IMG/VR virus record: IMGVR_UViG_3300050821_011919
Span: 1 to 25,711 of that record
DNA from: a virus
Direction: 5' to 3' (one strand)
DNA length: 25,711 bases
A model generated the notes under the pieces. That model had not been told where the DNA came from and ran no database searches. It saw nothing but the letters and a program-made list of their open reading frames with translations. Both the position numbers and the translations under genes were made by a program. Below are positions 13,075 to 20,705 of the stretch, one piece after another (the first letter of the stretch is position 1; every line of letters begins with the position of its first letter).

Positions 13075-13080
13075 ATTTTA
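13075..13080 (-). promoter_or_regulatory. TAAAAT -10 box for the antisense gene 12878-13066
   Basis: On the - strand TAAAAT, then CGGCAGCT, then ATG at 13066. A start point 6-7 bases downstream of the box would leave a leader of at most one or two bases. No good -35 seen. The box lies only nine bases from the divergent glycosyltransferase ATG. Confidence 0.4.
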
Positions 13081-13088
13081 TCTGACCC

Positions 13089-14189
13089 ATGCCCCTGCGT
13101 CCTGAAAATCTCGAGATCGCCGATTCGGTTCGCCTGCTCGACAAACTGAAGAGCGAGAGCCCGACCGGATTGAACAAGCTCGACGTCATCGACGCGGAGA
13201 AGCGGCTCACGCGGATCCTGAAAACTTCCGAAGGCCGCGAAGCGCTCAAGCGCGTCACCGGATTGCACGAAGCCGTCTTCGCCGCCGACGTCGAGCAGGA
13301 GCAGGAAAAGCTTCCGATCGTCGCCGTGCTGATGCCAAGCTACCGCCTCCCTGCCCCGCAGGCCTGGGAAGGGCTGAACAAGATGCTGCGCGCCAGCATG
13401 AATGTCTGCCGGCCGTTCATGGAGCCGACGATCCGCCAGTCGGTCGTGCACTGGTCGCGCAACTATTGTTTGTCGCTGCTGCTGAAGAGCATGAAGCCGT
13501 GGGATTACGTGCTGTTCCTCGATGACGACATCGTCATGCCGATCGATGGGCTTGCGAAGATGCTGGCGCACAAGAAAGACGTCGTCGCCGCGGCCTGCAC
13601 GGTTCGCGTGGATCCGCCGATGCCGAACTTCCGCACCTACGATCCGGAGCAACGGTTGTTCTGCCCCTGTCTTGACTGGTCGCGCGAAGGCCTCCTCGGA
13701 GAAGACATTCTGCTCGGCGCCGGCACGGGCGCGATGCTGATCTCCAAAGCCTGTCTGACGCGGGTAGCGGAGTATTACATCAACTGCAAGTACGAACAAA
13801 AGTTCTATGGTCTCGCCGGCCAGGCACTCGACAAGTTGCAGACCGGCCGGCAGCGGATCGCCAAGCAAACGTCCGACTTCTGGTGGTTCGAGTTCCTGAA
13901 GCAGCCGGACGGCATGGGCGAATTCGGCGAGGATATTTCGTTCTGCTTCAAGTGCATCGAGCTGGGGATCCGGATCCACGTCGACACCACGGTGCGGCCG
14001 AAGCACATGGGCGACTACGGCTTCAACCTGGACGACTACCAGGACTGCCGCGCGGACTTCAAAGAGCAGCTCGCCGCGCGCGCCACGCCGATGGTCAACT
14101 CGGAACTGATCGTTTCCCCGATGCAGCCTGCCCCGATGCAGCAGCCGGTCGTTTCTGAGCTGGAGAAAGAGGAGCCATGCCCGGCATAG
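13089..14189 (+). CDS. GT-A fold glycosyltransferase
   Basis: The 366-aa protein has a 70-residue helical N-terminus and then a GT-A-type catalytic domain. This starts with PIVAVLMPSYRLPAPQAWE (nucleotide-sugar strand) and includes YVLFLDDDIVMPIDGLAKML, where Asp145-147 supply the DxD metal/UDP-sugar motif. Further conserved-looking parts are LGAGTGAMLIS, FWWFEFLKQP and GEDISFCFKCIELGIRIHVD followed by PKHMGDYGF, typical of the acceptor/catalytic end. The last 35 residues are Pro/Met/Gln-rich. Its position among head-tail genes suggests a role in glycosylating a virion protein or a host surface or DNA target; the acceptor is unknown. No Shine-Dalgarno precedes the ATG. Confidence 0.85.
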   Translation: MPLRPENLEIADSVRLLDKLKSESPTGLNKLDVIDAEKRLTRILKTSEGREALKRVTGLHEAVFAADVEQEQEKLPIVAVLMPSYRLPAPQAWEGLNKMLRASMNVCRPFMEPTIRQSVVHWSRNYCLSLLLKSMKPWDYVLFLDDDIVMPIDGLAKMLAHKKDVVAAACTVRVDPPMPNFRTYDPEQRLFCPCLDWSREGLLGEDILLGAGTGAMLISKACLTRVAEYYINCKYEQKFYGLAGQALDKLQTGRQRIAKQTSDFWWFEFLKQPDGMGEFGEDISFCFKCIELGIRIHVDTTVRPKHMGDYGFNLDDYQDCRADFKEQLAARATPMVNSELIVSPMQPAPMQQPVVSELEKEEPCPA

Positions 14190-14929
14190 GCGGCTTCAGC
14201 TGGGAGCAGGTCAAGCAGGCGGCGAACCGGCGCACGGAAAAGCGCGGAGCCTCGCTCGATCTGGACGCGGAACTCTTTGTCGCGCTGCAGGAGATCTGTC
14301 TCGAAACCCGCTGGTGGTGGCGCCGCCGGATCTCAAAGTTCACACTCACCGCGGGGACACCGCAGTACGATCTGACCAGCGCGACCGGCTTCAACGCCGC
14401 GGACCTGCAGCAGATCGCAAAAAACGGCCTGAAGCTTTACTATCCCGGCACGCCACCCGTACAGCCGCCGCCGAACCCGTGGCAGAACAATCCCTGGATC
14501 GGCCCGGAGCCGGTCTTCGATGCGGACGAGCAGGACCAGATCATTGCGCTGCAGTCGACCTACCCGCCGACCACACCTTGCCGCTACTTCCTGAATCCGG
14601 GCGCGATCACGACGCTGTGGTTCGATCCGATCCCGGATGCGCCCTACGTCGCGACGCTGGCCTACTGGGCGGTTCCGAACTACACCGCCGACAACGCGCC
14701 GCAGGTGATTCCGCTCATGCCGGCGTGGATGCAGCCGGCGCTGATCAAAAAGCTGGAGTCGCAGATCCTCGCCTTCCTGGGCGAAGAGTTTGCCGAGAAA
14801 TATGAAGCCTCGATGAAAGAGTACGGCCGCGACATCGAGCGGGCGAAGCTCTACCGGCAATTTGCGGACGGGTACGTGCAGCAGTTCAAATCGAACTCCG
14901 AGCAGGACGCGGTGCAGAGCACGCGCTAG
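14177..14929 (+). CDS. Head-tail adaptor-like protein
   Basis: The 250-aa protein begins 13 bases inside the glycosyltransferase gene, with an AGAGGAG ribosome site. It has an N-terminal helical part (FVALQEICLETRWWWRRRIS), then beta-type sequence (KFTLTAGTPQYDLTSATGFN, CRYFLNPGAITTLWFDPIPD) and a C-terminal helical block (LIKKLESQILAFLGEEFAEK). The order helix, the 'f.l.ag...YdL' strand, 'l.f.P.Pd' and helices is what podoviral head-completion/adaptor proteins (P22 gp4 and relatives) look like, and its place before the nozzle protein agrees. The call rests on pattern and position, not on a catalytic motif. Confidence 0.6.
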   Translation: MPGIGGFSWEQVKQAANRRTEKRGASLDLDAELFVALQEICLETRWWWRRRISKFTLTAGTPQYDLTSATGFNAADLQQIAKNGLKLYYPGTPPVQPPPNPWQNNPWIGPEPVFDADEQDQIIALQSTYPPTTPCRYFLNPGAITTLWFDPIPDAPYVATLAYWAVPNYTADNAPQVIPLMPAWMQPALIKKLESQILAFLGEEFAEKYEASMKEYGRDIERAKLYRQFADGYVQQFKSNSEQDAVQSTR

Positions 14930-14932
14930 AAA

Positions 14933-14970
14933 AGTTTCCTTCAGACTTTCCAGAGTTTCCGTCAGACTTT
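14933..14970 (+). repeat. Tandem pyrimidine-rich repeat before the tail gene
   Basis: AGTTTCCTTCAGACTTT (14933-14949) and AGTTTCCGTCAGACTTT (14954-14970) differ at one base and repeat with a 21-bp period. CCCTTCTCTCTTTCCTC then leads into the ATG at 14990 with no Shine-Dalgarno. TCAGACTT recurs at 19277-19284 before another gene. Confidence 0.65.
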
Positions 14971-14989
14971 TTCCCTTCTCTCTTTCCTC

Positions 14990-17668
14990 ATGCTGAAGCC
15001 AGTCGACACCTACCCCGCCGGGGGAGTGGATTCCCGCTCGAACCCGGTGAACATGCCGCCCGGGCGGTATCTGTTCGTGCGCGATTTCTGGCCGCAACAG
15101 GACGGCAGCTTCCGGCTTCGCGACGGCTACTCGCTCTACACCGCGGGCGTGCAGTCGAACGTTTCGATCTATTCGATCACGCCGGTCGTGGGCCCCGGGC
15201 CGGACTATAAGCCGCTGATTGTTTTCTGGCAGGACAAGGTTCCCTACACCTACGATCCGTTTGGCGGAACGATTACCTCGCCGACGGTGAAGGGCGCAGT
15301 GATCGCCTCCAGTGCACGCTGGACCTACTTCTATACCAACGGACACTTGCACGCCTTCAACGGCACCGATGCGAAGTGGTACGACGGGGTGTACTGGCGC
15401 GATATCGGTTTGCCCACGCTGACGGCCGCGCAGCTGGCGACCATCAACGTCGTTACCGGGCTTGAAGCCATTACGCCCACGGAGGCGGCATCGGCCACGC
15501 TGGCCTTTGGCGCGGGCGGCTCCTGGAGCGGAGTGACGGCCAGCCTGGTTTACTTCGCCTTCTTCGATCGCGCGACGAATCTGCTGATGGCTTCCTCGCT
15601 CCCGCTCAGCGCAGCGCTGATCAACAATTCCGCCAGCGGCCAGCAGTTGAACGTCGGCAACCTGCCCACCAATCCCACTGCAAGCGTGGTCGGACTTCTC
15701 GCGCTGAATGTGAACGGCGGACCGGGCGCGAGTTTCGTCATTCCCGCGCCCTCTTCGGTCGCAGGCAGTATGACCGCCGCGGGAACCACGGTCACCGTCG
15801 ATGCGCCCGGACACGGATACACCACCGGCGACGTCGTGGTCATCGACGAGTCCGGCTTCACCTGGCCCACCAACGGTCCCTTCGCCGTCACGGTGATTGA
15901 CGCCAATCACTTCAGTTTTCAGAGCCCGGATGCGGCCAGTTACGTCACGGGTTCCTCGATCGCCTTCGTCAAGCTGCAGGTGGTGCCGAACGGAACCACT
16001 TCGGCGGTCATCGCGGATAACCTCACGGCGCCTGGTCAGGGAACAGCGACCAGCGCCAGCGGAGAGATTCTCCTGCCCTACGAAGACGCGCCCGGCTCGA
16101 ATGGAATTCCGGCGTCTTCGATCGGCGGCGCGCAGCCCGGCTATCAGCTCTACGCTTCGATCTACAACCCGACGACGGGACACGTCGGCAACCGGCAACC
16201 CCTCGGGATTCGCATCGCAAACACGGGAAACGCCGTGTTCCTGCTCTCCGGCCTGCCTTCTCTTACGGACTCCGAGTGGGTGCTGCTGATCGGCCGAACC
16301 TCGGACGGCGCGGAAATTCCTTACGCGATCGACGACGTGAATGGCAACTGGATTACCACCGCATCGAACACGGCCACTTCGCTGAGCATCACGTCCTCGA
16401 CGATCGACGGCAATTCCGAACTGCCCTCGCGCAACTACCCGCCTCCGGGAACACTCGATTACAACTACCAGCTCTCGCTTTTACCCGGCGGATCGGCGCA
16501 GAATCCTCCGGTCTCGGGCACGTTCTTTGCAGCATGGGTGGAATCGGATCACTGCTGCGGAGTGTTCAACGGCCAGCCCACCATCTATCGCTCGGGCTCC
16601 GCGCTCGACATGCGCGAAGGCGTGTTTGTCGGACTGCCAGAACAGTGCTGGGACCCGGCCGACATCGAAACCTTTCCGACCGGCGCGCCGATCACCGGCG
16701 GACAAGGCTACCAGGGGGAGAGCTGGGTCTACAGCATCACCGATTGCGCCGTGCTGATGGAGCTTGCGGGCGAGACCAGCTGGCAAGGGCCGTGGAACGT
16801 GGGACTCGCGGGACAGTACGCCTGGACGCGGGGTTGGCAGAACATGCCGTTCTGGATCACCGGAGAAAAGCAGCTGGCTACGGTCTCCAGCGGCGGCTAC
16901 CTGCAGATGGGCGGCATGACGACGAACGCGGCCTCCGGTCCGATCATCATCTCCGACGAATACGAAGCGGCGCTGCTCTCGCAGATCGGCAGCAACTACC
17001 TGAGCGAGACCGAAGTTCTCTACATCCGCAAACCCGCCGAGCGCGTCGAAGTCCTGCGCATCCACGCCCGCGACGTCAACGGGAACCCGCTCACCATCAT
17101 CCATGATTTCAACTTGCGAGACGGCAACAGCCCCTACGGGCAAGGCTACATGGAAGCCTTTCAGGGAGAGCTGGGAGAGAATCCGGCCCCAACGTTTGCC
17201 GTGGTACGCGATCAGAGCTGGCAGCTGCAGGTCCTCGCCGGGGCGAAGGACGGCAACCTCTACGAACTGTATTCGGGCAGCAGCGACGACGGCACGAACT
17301 TCACCGCGCAGGCCCTGGGCCTGATCTACATCGGCCCGGAGCGGACAGCGATTAAATATCTCGAATGGTACGGCGACCAGAACGCGGAATTTTTCATCAC
17401 TTCGGATTTAACCATCCCGTTCGATTCCTCGCAGATGGAAGCGCTGTGCGTCGACACGCCCGATGCAGTCCAGGGAGACGAGAAAGCCCAGCACTGGACG
17501 GTTGACATCTCGAAGCCGGAGATGATTCACGCCTACCTGCTGCTGCAGCTGAAATCGCATCCGGCGGATGGCAGCGTAGCCTTGAACTCGCCGCCGCATA
17601 TTCCGCTCGAAAGCTACGGGAGAGTATGGCTGGTGACTCCGCTGGCAGGAGTCAGCCGGGGAAAGTGA
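14990..17668 (+). CDS. Tail nozzle / DNA-stabilisation-like protein, 892 aa
   Basis: The start, PAGGVDSRSNPVNMPPGRYL followed by FVRDFWPQQDGSFRLRDGYS, is the pattern of podoviral tail proteins of the P22 gp10 / T7 gp12 kind (GG...n...l......N......G.l..R.G). The protein is beta-rich throughout with repeated W/Y-containing blades (WTYFYTNGHLHAFNG, WVYSITDCAVLMELAGETSW, MPFWITGEKQLATV), consistent with a beta-propeller platform. About residues 255-330 carry an inserted module (APGHGYTTGDVVVIDESGF, then PFAVTVIDANHFSFQSPDA) of the 'HG..tGD.V.i.G' type seen in many tail proteins. The ring it forms would close the tail tip. No Shine-Dalgarno; a pyrimidine-rich leader precedes it. Confidence 0.72.
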   Translation: MLKPVDTYPAGGVDSRSNPVNMPPGRYLFVRDFWPQQDGSFRLRDGYSLYTAGVQSNVSIYSITPVVGPGPDYKPLIVFWQDKVPYTYDPFGGTITSPTVKGAVIASSARWTYFYTNGHLHAFNGTDAKWYDGVYWRDIGLPTLTAAQLATINVVTGLEAITPTEAASATLAFGAGGSWSGVTASLVYFAFFDRATNLLMASSLPLSAALINNSASGQQLNVGNLPTNPTASVVGLLALNVNGGPGASFVIPAPSSVAGSMTAAGTTVTVDAPGHGYTTGDVVVIDESGFTWPTNGPFAVTVIDANHFSFQSPDAASYVTGSSIAFVKLQVVPNGTTSAVIADNLTAPGQGTATSASGEILLPYEDAPGSNGIPASSIGGAQPGYQLYASIYNPTTGHVGNRQPLGIRIANTGNAVFLLSGLPSLTDSEWVLLIGRTSDGAEIPYAIDDVNGNWITTASNTATSLSITSSTIDGNSELPSRNYPPPGTLDYNYQLSLLPGGSAQNPPVSGTFFAAWVESDHCCGVFNGQPTIYRSGSALDMREGVFVGLPEQCWDPADIETFPTGAPITGGQGYQGESWVYSITDCAVLMELAGETSWQGPWNVGLAGQYAWTRGWQNMPFWITGEKQLATVSSGGYLQMGGMTTNAASGPIIISDEYEAALLSQIGSNYLSETEVLYIRKPAERVEVLRIHARDVNGNPLTIIHDFNLRDGNSPYGQGYMEAFQGELGENPAPTFAVVRDQSWQLQVLAGAKDGNLYELYSGSSDDGTNFTAQALGLIYIGPERTAIKYLEWYGDQNAEFFITSDLTIPFDSSQMEALCVDTPDAVQGDEKAQHWTVDISKPEMIHAYLLLQLKSHPADGSVALNSPPHIPLESYGRVWLVTPLAGVSRGK

Positions 17669-17679
17669 AGAGTCACTAC

Positions 17680-17695
17680 GCGGCGAGCGCGCCGC
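17680..17695 (+). other. Short GC hairpin after the tail gene
   Basis: GCGGCG-AGCG-CGCCGC forms a 6-bp stem with a 4-base loop, 11 bases after the stop at 17668. There is no T-run, so a terminator call is weak; it may be an mRNA processing or stability element between the tail gene and the ATPase gene. Confidence 0.35.
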
Positions 17696-17711
17696 TTGAT
17701 ACCCTTCAGTC

Positions 17712-18752
17712 ATGAGCAGCGACGAAGACCAACTCAACGAATTACTGGCGAAGGAACCGGAGCCGCGCAAACCGCGGCGGGGCGACGAGCCGAACAAAGA
17801 GGACGTAGTACAGCCGTCGACGCCGACCGCGAGCATGGCGCAAGGTGTGGACTATTGCCAGTGGAGCTCCGGACCAAATGACACGTTTCGTCCGAGCGGT
17901 CCGCGGCGGGAAAAACTGCCGAGCGGCATCTACACCGTCGACAGCGATCAGATGGGACCCTACTTCATTCGCACCAAGGTCGTCACGGATAACCTCATCG
18001 AACTGGACGATGCGGCAACGGCGCGCGTGCTCTCTTCGCTGCGAAAGTTCTGGAAGTCGCGCGCGCAGTATCAAAAGCGCGGCGTGCTCTACAAGCGCGG
18101 CCTTCTGCTCTGGGGCCCGGCGGGAAGCGGCAAGACGGCGACTCTCGGCCTTTTGATGGCGGAACTGCTGCGCATGGATGGGCTGGTTTTTATCTGCCAG
18201 AATCCGGCGCTGCTGAGCACAATGCTTTCAGTCCTTCGGCGCATCGAGCCCGAGCGAAATCTGATCGTGGTCCTCGAAGACATCGACGAGCTGGTCCAGC
18301 GCTTCGGCGAACATGATCTGCTGGCGCTGCTCGACGGCGAAACCCAGATCGACAATGTCGTGAACATCGCGACGACAAATTATCCGGAACGGCTGGGCGC
18401 GCGCATCGTGAACCGTCCCAGTCGCTTCGACGAGCGCATCCTGGTCGGGATGCCAAACCCTCCAGCGCGCGAGAAATATCTGCGCCACATCACGCGGCAC
18501 GAGAACATGCCGGATAAGATGCTCGCCCACTGGGTCAAGAAAACCGATGGCTTCAGCGTGGCCCACTTGCGCGAACTCGTGATCGCAGTGTTCTGCCTCG
18601 ATCAATCGTTCGAGGAAGTGCTGGAACGGCTCTCGAAGATGCAGTTTCAGCCGCGGCCGCTGAAAGAGTTTCTGCGCCCCGCACCTCCCGGATTCGCACC
18701 GCAGAATGAAGGCGGCGCTTTAACAGGAGCCGGCACAAGCGCCAGTCGATAA
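17712..18752 (+). CDS. AAA+ ATPase of BCS1-like type
   Basis: The first 60 residues of this 346-aa protein are charged and probably disordered. The AAA core then shows Walker A GPAGSGKT (135-142), Walker B VVLEDIDEL (about 187-194), sensor 1 NIATTNYPERL, an arginine-finger region VNRPSRFDERI and sensor 2-like GFSVAHLREL. The LEDID form of Walker B, rather than DEID, is characteristic of the BCS1 branch. The last 35 residues are Pro/Gly-rich. No protease, nuclease or membrane segment is attached, so it should be a remodelling or unfolding ATPase, probably hexameric. It sits between tail genes, an unusual place; roles in assembling or loading internal proteins, or in countering a host system, are only ideas. 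No Shine-Dalgarno before the ATG. Confidence 0.85.
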   Translation: MSSDEDQLNELLAKEPEPRKPRRGDEPNKEDVVQPSTPTASMAQGVDYCQWSSGPNDTFRPSGPRREKLPSGIYTVDSDQMGPYFIRTKVVTDNLIELDDAATARVLSSLRKFWKSRAQYQKRGVLYKRGLLLWGPAGSGKTATLGLLMAELLRMDGLVFICQNPALLSTMLSVLRRIEPERNLIVVLEDIDELVQRFGEHDLLALLDGETQIDNVVNIATTNYPERLGARIVNRPSRFDERILVGMPNPPAREKYLRHITRHENMPDKMLAHWVKKTDGFSVAHLRELVIAVFCLDQSFEEVLERLSKMQFQPRPLKEFLRPAPPGFAPQNEGGALTGAGTSASR

Positions 18753-18755
18753 GTC

Positions 18756-19253
18756 GTGAAGTCCTTCATCCAATCGATCGCGGGCGCCAACTACGCCCAA
18801 CGCGCCGTCGAGAAATACAACATGGCCGCGCAGATTCGCCAGCGCGGCACGCCGCAAAATGCGATGCCACCGCGGGATATCCAGGTGCAGTCCGCGGCCG
18901 GAGGGGTCCAGGTCAGCTGGAAGCTTCCCACCTCGCACGACAACATCGCCGGCTGGCGCATCTACGTGAACAACGAATCGAATCTCGCGGCGCAGATTCG
19001 CGACAAGGGTACGCGGCAAATGTTTATCCCGCTTGGATCGAGCAGCAGCCCGTCGCCGGCGAATATCATGGTTTCTTCGTTCACCACGCTCGGTCGGGAA
19101 AGCTCGAAAGTGGTGAAGCAGGGCACGCCGAACACGCAATCAGCAACGACAACGGTTCCAACGGTGCCACCCGGTTATGACGCGGAGTCGGCCGGCGGCG
19201 TGAACCGCGGCCTGATCCGCTTCAATGGCGAATCGCAGTACGTGCACTCGTAA
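18756..19253 (+). CDS. Fibronectin-III-like domain protein, 165 aa
   Basis: GTG start three bases after the ATPase stop. After a helical N-terminus (SFIQSIAGANYAQRAVEKYN) comes a single Ig-like beta-sandwich: PPRDIQVQSAAGGVQVSWKL, then DNIAGWRIYVNNES, GTRQMFIPL and IMVSSFTTLGRESSKV. The W of VSWKLP and the Y of WRIYV occupy the usual FnIII positions. The last 50 residues are Thr/Pro-rich and end near GLIRFNGESQYVHS. FnIII/Ig-like modules in phages decorate heads and tails and bind carbohydrate, so this is most likely a virion surface protein. Confidence 0.65.
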   Translation: MKSFIQSIAGANYAQRAVEKYNMAAQIRQRGTPQNAMPPRDIQVQSAAGGVQVSWKLPTSHDNIAGWRIYVNNESNLAAQIRDKGTRQMFIPLGSSSSPSPANIMVSSFTTLGRESSKVVKQGTPNTQSATTTVPTVPPGYDAESAGGVNRGLIRFNGESQYVHS

Positions 19254-19261
19254 CCCTCTTC

Positions 19262-19332
19262 CCCGAACGTTTCTCTTCAGACTTCTCACTTCGACTTCGA
19301 CCTTCGACTTCTCGCTTCGACTTCCGACTTTC
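19262..19332 (+). repeat. TTCGACTT-type pyrimidine-rich repeats
   Basis: The leader before 19333 contains three TTCGACTTC copies and several near-copies (TTCGACC, TTCCGACTT, TCAGACTT). There is no Shine-Dalgarno: the repeats run into TTTCATG. It resembles the leader at 14933-14989. Confidence 0.6.
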
Positions 19333-19764
19333 ATGCGCAGAGTGCTTCCTCTCGATTTCAACAGCGCCGGCGGCTACTTCATGCCGAAGGATCCGCACCT
19401 TCACCGGCTGGCCGTCCAGTTCGCGGAAAAAGAGCTGGCCGAGATGCCGAACTTTTCCGAGTACGCGCGCGTCTGGGTCTCGGCCGAAGTCGACGAGAAC
19501 GAAGTACCGGTTTCCATCCACGGCGCGATCGGCTTCGTCATGCGGCCGGACGTCGTGCTCTGCCGCGCGCTCGATCGCAAGGCCATGGTCGGGCTCTATC
19601 TGCGAACCAATTCCTACCTCGCCGACAACGGGGCCCGCGGCTACGACACGCTGGTCTATATCAACCCGGACGAAGCTCCGGAGCAGAAGTGCGCGCACCA
19701 GAAAGAAACACTCGAAGCGCTGAAGATGAAGCCGGCCAATCGCTGGCTGATTACCGTTCGATAG
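19333..19764 (+). CDS. Hypothetical protein, 143 aa
   Basis: Starts at the ATG at 19333 (MRRVLPLDFNSAGGYFM); the frame is open further upstream through the repeat region, which is not considered coding. The core (HLHRLAVQFAEKELAEMP, VWVSAEVDENEVPVSIHGAI, GFVMRPDVVLCRALDRKAMV) looks like a mixed alpha/beta fold, with a Cys/His pair near the end (EQKCAHQ). I half recognise the layout of a family of phage proteins resembling an N-acetyltransferase-like fold, but see no diagnostic acetyl-CoA loop, so no function is assigned. Confidence 0.7.
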   Translation: MRRVLPLDFNSAGGYFMPKDPHLHRLAVQFAEKELAEMPNFSEYARVWVSAEVDENEVPVSIHGAIGFVMRPDVVLCRALDRKAMVGLYLRTNSYLADNGARGYDTLVYINPDEAPEQKCAHQKETLEALKMKPANRWLITVR

Positions 19765-19796
19765 ATCAGGTTCGATAAACAAACGGGGAAACCACG

Positions 19797-20342
19797 ATGG
19801 GCGGCGGACCGAGCTCCACTCAAAAAGCAGCGCAGCAGCAGCAGCTCTCGAACGCGCAACAGGAAGGCCAGCTCGCCGGACAAAGCGGGCAGGAGTTCCA
19901 GTCCCTCTACGGCCAGACCTCGCCGTTCTACACCGGGGAGATGACCAACGGACTTCCCTTCTACAACAACCTGACCGACTTCGCTTCGGGAACCACGGCG
20001 CAAGCCTACGCGCCGGCGAAAGCCGCGTATCTGCGCAACGAGTCGACGATGGGCGCGCTGCCCTCCGGTTCGAAGGCCGCGGGCATGAACGACATCAACG
20101 AAGCGGAAGCGAAGAATTTCGACTCCACGTTGACCGGCAACATGTTCGCGCAGCAGCAGGCGAAGCAGCAGGGAGCCGCGGGACTCTCCGGGCTGATGCA
20201 GACGGTCAATCCGGCCGCGTTCTACGGCGGATCGAGTTCGGCCGCGCAGGGAGCGACGCAACCGCTGCAGGCGCAGCAGAATCCCTGGATGGGCATTCTG
20301 GGCGGCGCGATCTCGGGAGCGGCCAAGGCAATTCCGTTCTAG
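19797..20342 (+). CDS. Putative internal virion/ejection protein 1 (MGG family)
   Basis: The 181-aa protein begins MGGGPSSTQKAAQQQQLSNA and is Gln/Ala/Gly-rich and helical. It contains TSPFYTGEMTNGLPFYNNLT, AYAPAKAAYLRNESTMGALP, QQQAKQQGAAGLSGLMQTV and a Gly/Ala tail. I recognise the pattern 'MGGGP.stQ.aa......Q' with 'GLPFYn.LtD' from uncharacterised phage proteins downstream of tail genes. Composition and place suggest ejection (P22 gp7-like) proteins, but this is inference. The AFYG peptide occurs here internally (residues 141-144, NPAAFYGGSS). GGGGAA precedes the ATG. Confidence 0.65.
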   Translation: MGGGPSSTQKAAQQQQLSNAQQEGQLAGQSGQEFQSLYGQTSPFYTGEMTNGLPFYNNLTDFASGTTAQAYAPAKAAYLRNESTMGALPSGSKAAGMNDINEAEAKNFDSTLTGNMFAQQQAKQQGAAGLSGLMQTVNPAAFYGGSSSAAQGATQPLQAQQNPWMGILGGAISGAAKAIPF

Positions 20343-20391
20343 CAGTTTGGTCAAATCAATTTTCGGAAGAGCAGTTTCGGAGAACACAGTC

Positions 20392-20664
20392 ATGGGCGGA
20401 TCACTGGGCGGGGCTTTCAGCGGGCAGGGACAGGGCGCAAACGGCGGGGGAAGTTTCCTGCAGAACCTGATTCAGGGCACAACCAAAGGCGCGCTCACGG
20501 CCGCGGGCAACGGCTTGCAGAAACAGCCCACGCCACCGAACGGTGGTACGCCTCCCTCTCCGGCTCCCACTCCGGTCGATCCGCGGTTCTTTCAGCCCAC
20601 GGCGGCCCCGGCTCCTGCAGGCGGCGGGTACGGCGGTTCGCCCTCGTCCGCGTTCTACGGCTAG
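20392..20664 (+). CDS. Gly/Pro-rich small protein ending exactly in SAFYG
   Basis: Starts at ATG 20392 (MGGSLGGAFSGQGQGANGG) with GGAGA upstream; a TTG at 20347 is in frame but less likely. A short helix (SFLQNLIQGTTKGALTAAG) is followed by a Pro-rich linker (PPNGGTPPSPAPTPVDPRFF) and a Gly/Ala/Pro tail ending SPSSAFYG, the last residue being the Gly of the shared tag. 90 aa. It resembles 24298-24585 in composition and tail. A virion-associated small protein is the inference; no homology recognised. Confidence 0.65.
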   Translation: MGGSLGGAFSGQGQGANGGGSFLQNLIQGTTKGALTAAGNGLQKQPTPPNGGTPPSPAPTPVDPRFFQPTAAPAPAGGGYGGSPSSAFYG

Positions 20665-20705
20665 CTTTCTGATCGCGTAATTCCTTCGTCGCTTCAAAGA
20701 CTCTT

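Noticed and set aside
14333-16198. Antisense ORF of 621 aa opposite the adaptor and tail genes
   Set aside because: Arg/Gly-rich shadow crossing two genes on the other strand, including the intergenic repeat. No coherent protein features.
19262-19332. Repeat array considered as a CRISPR
   Set aside because: Units are only 8-9 bp, without spacers of uniform length and imperfect; the region is a gene leader.
19225-19332. Upstream extension of the gene at 19333
   Set aside because: The frame is open only through the TTCGACTT repeat and would give repetitive Phe/Ser/Thr residues; the ATG at 19333 starts a normal protein.
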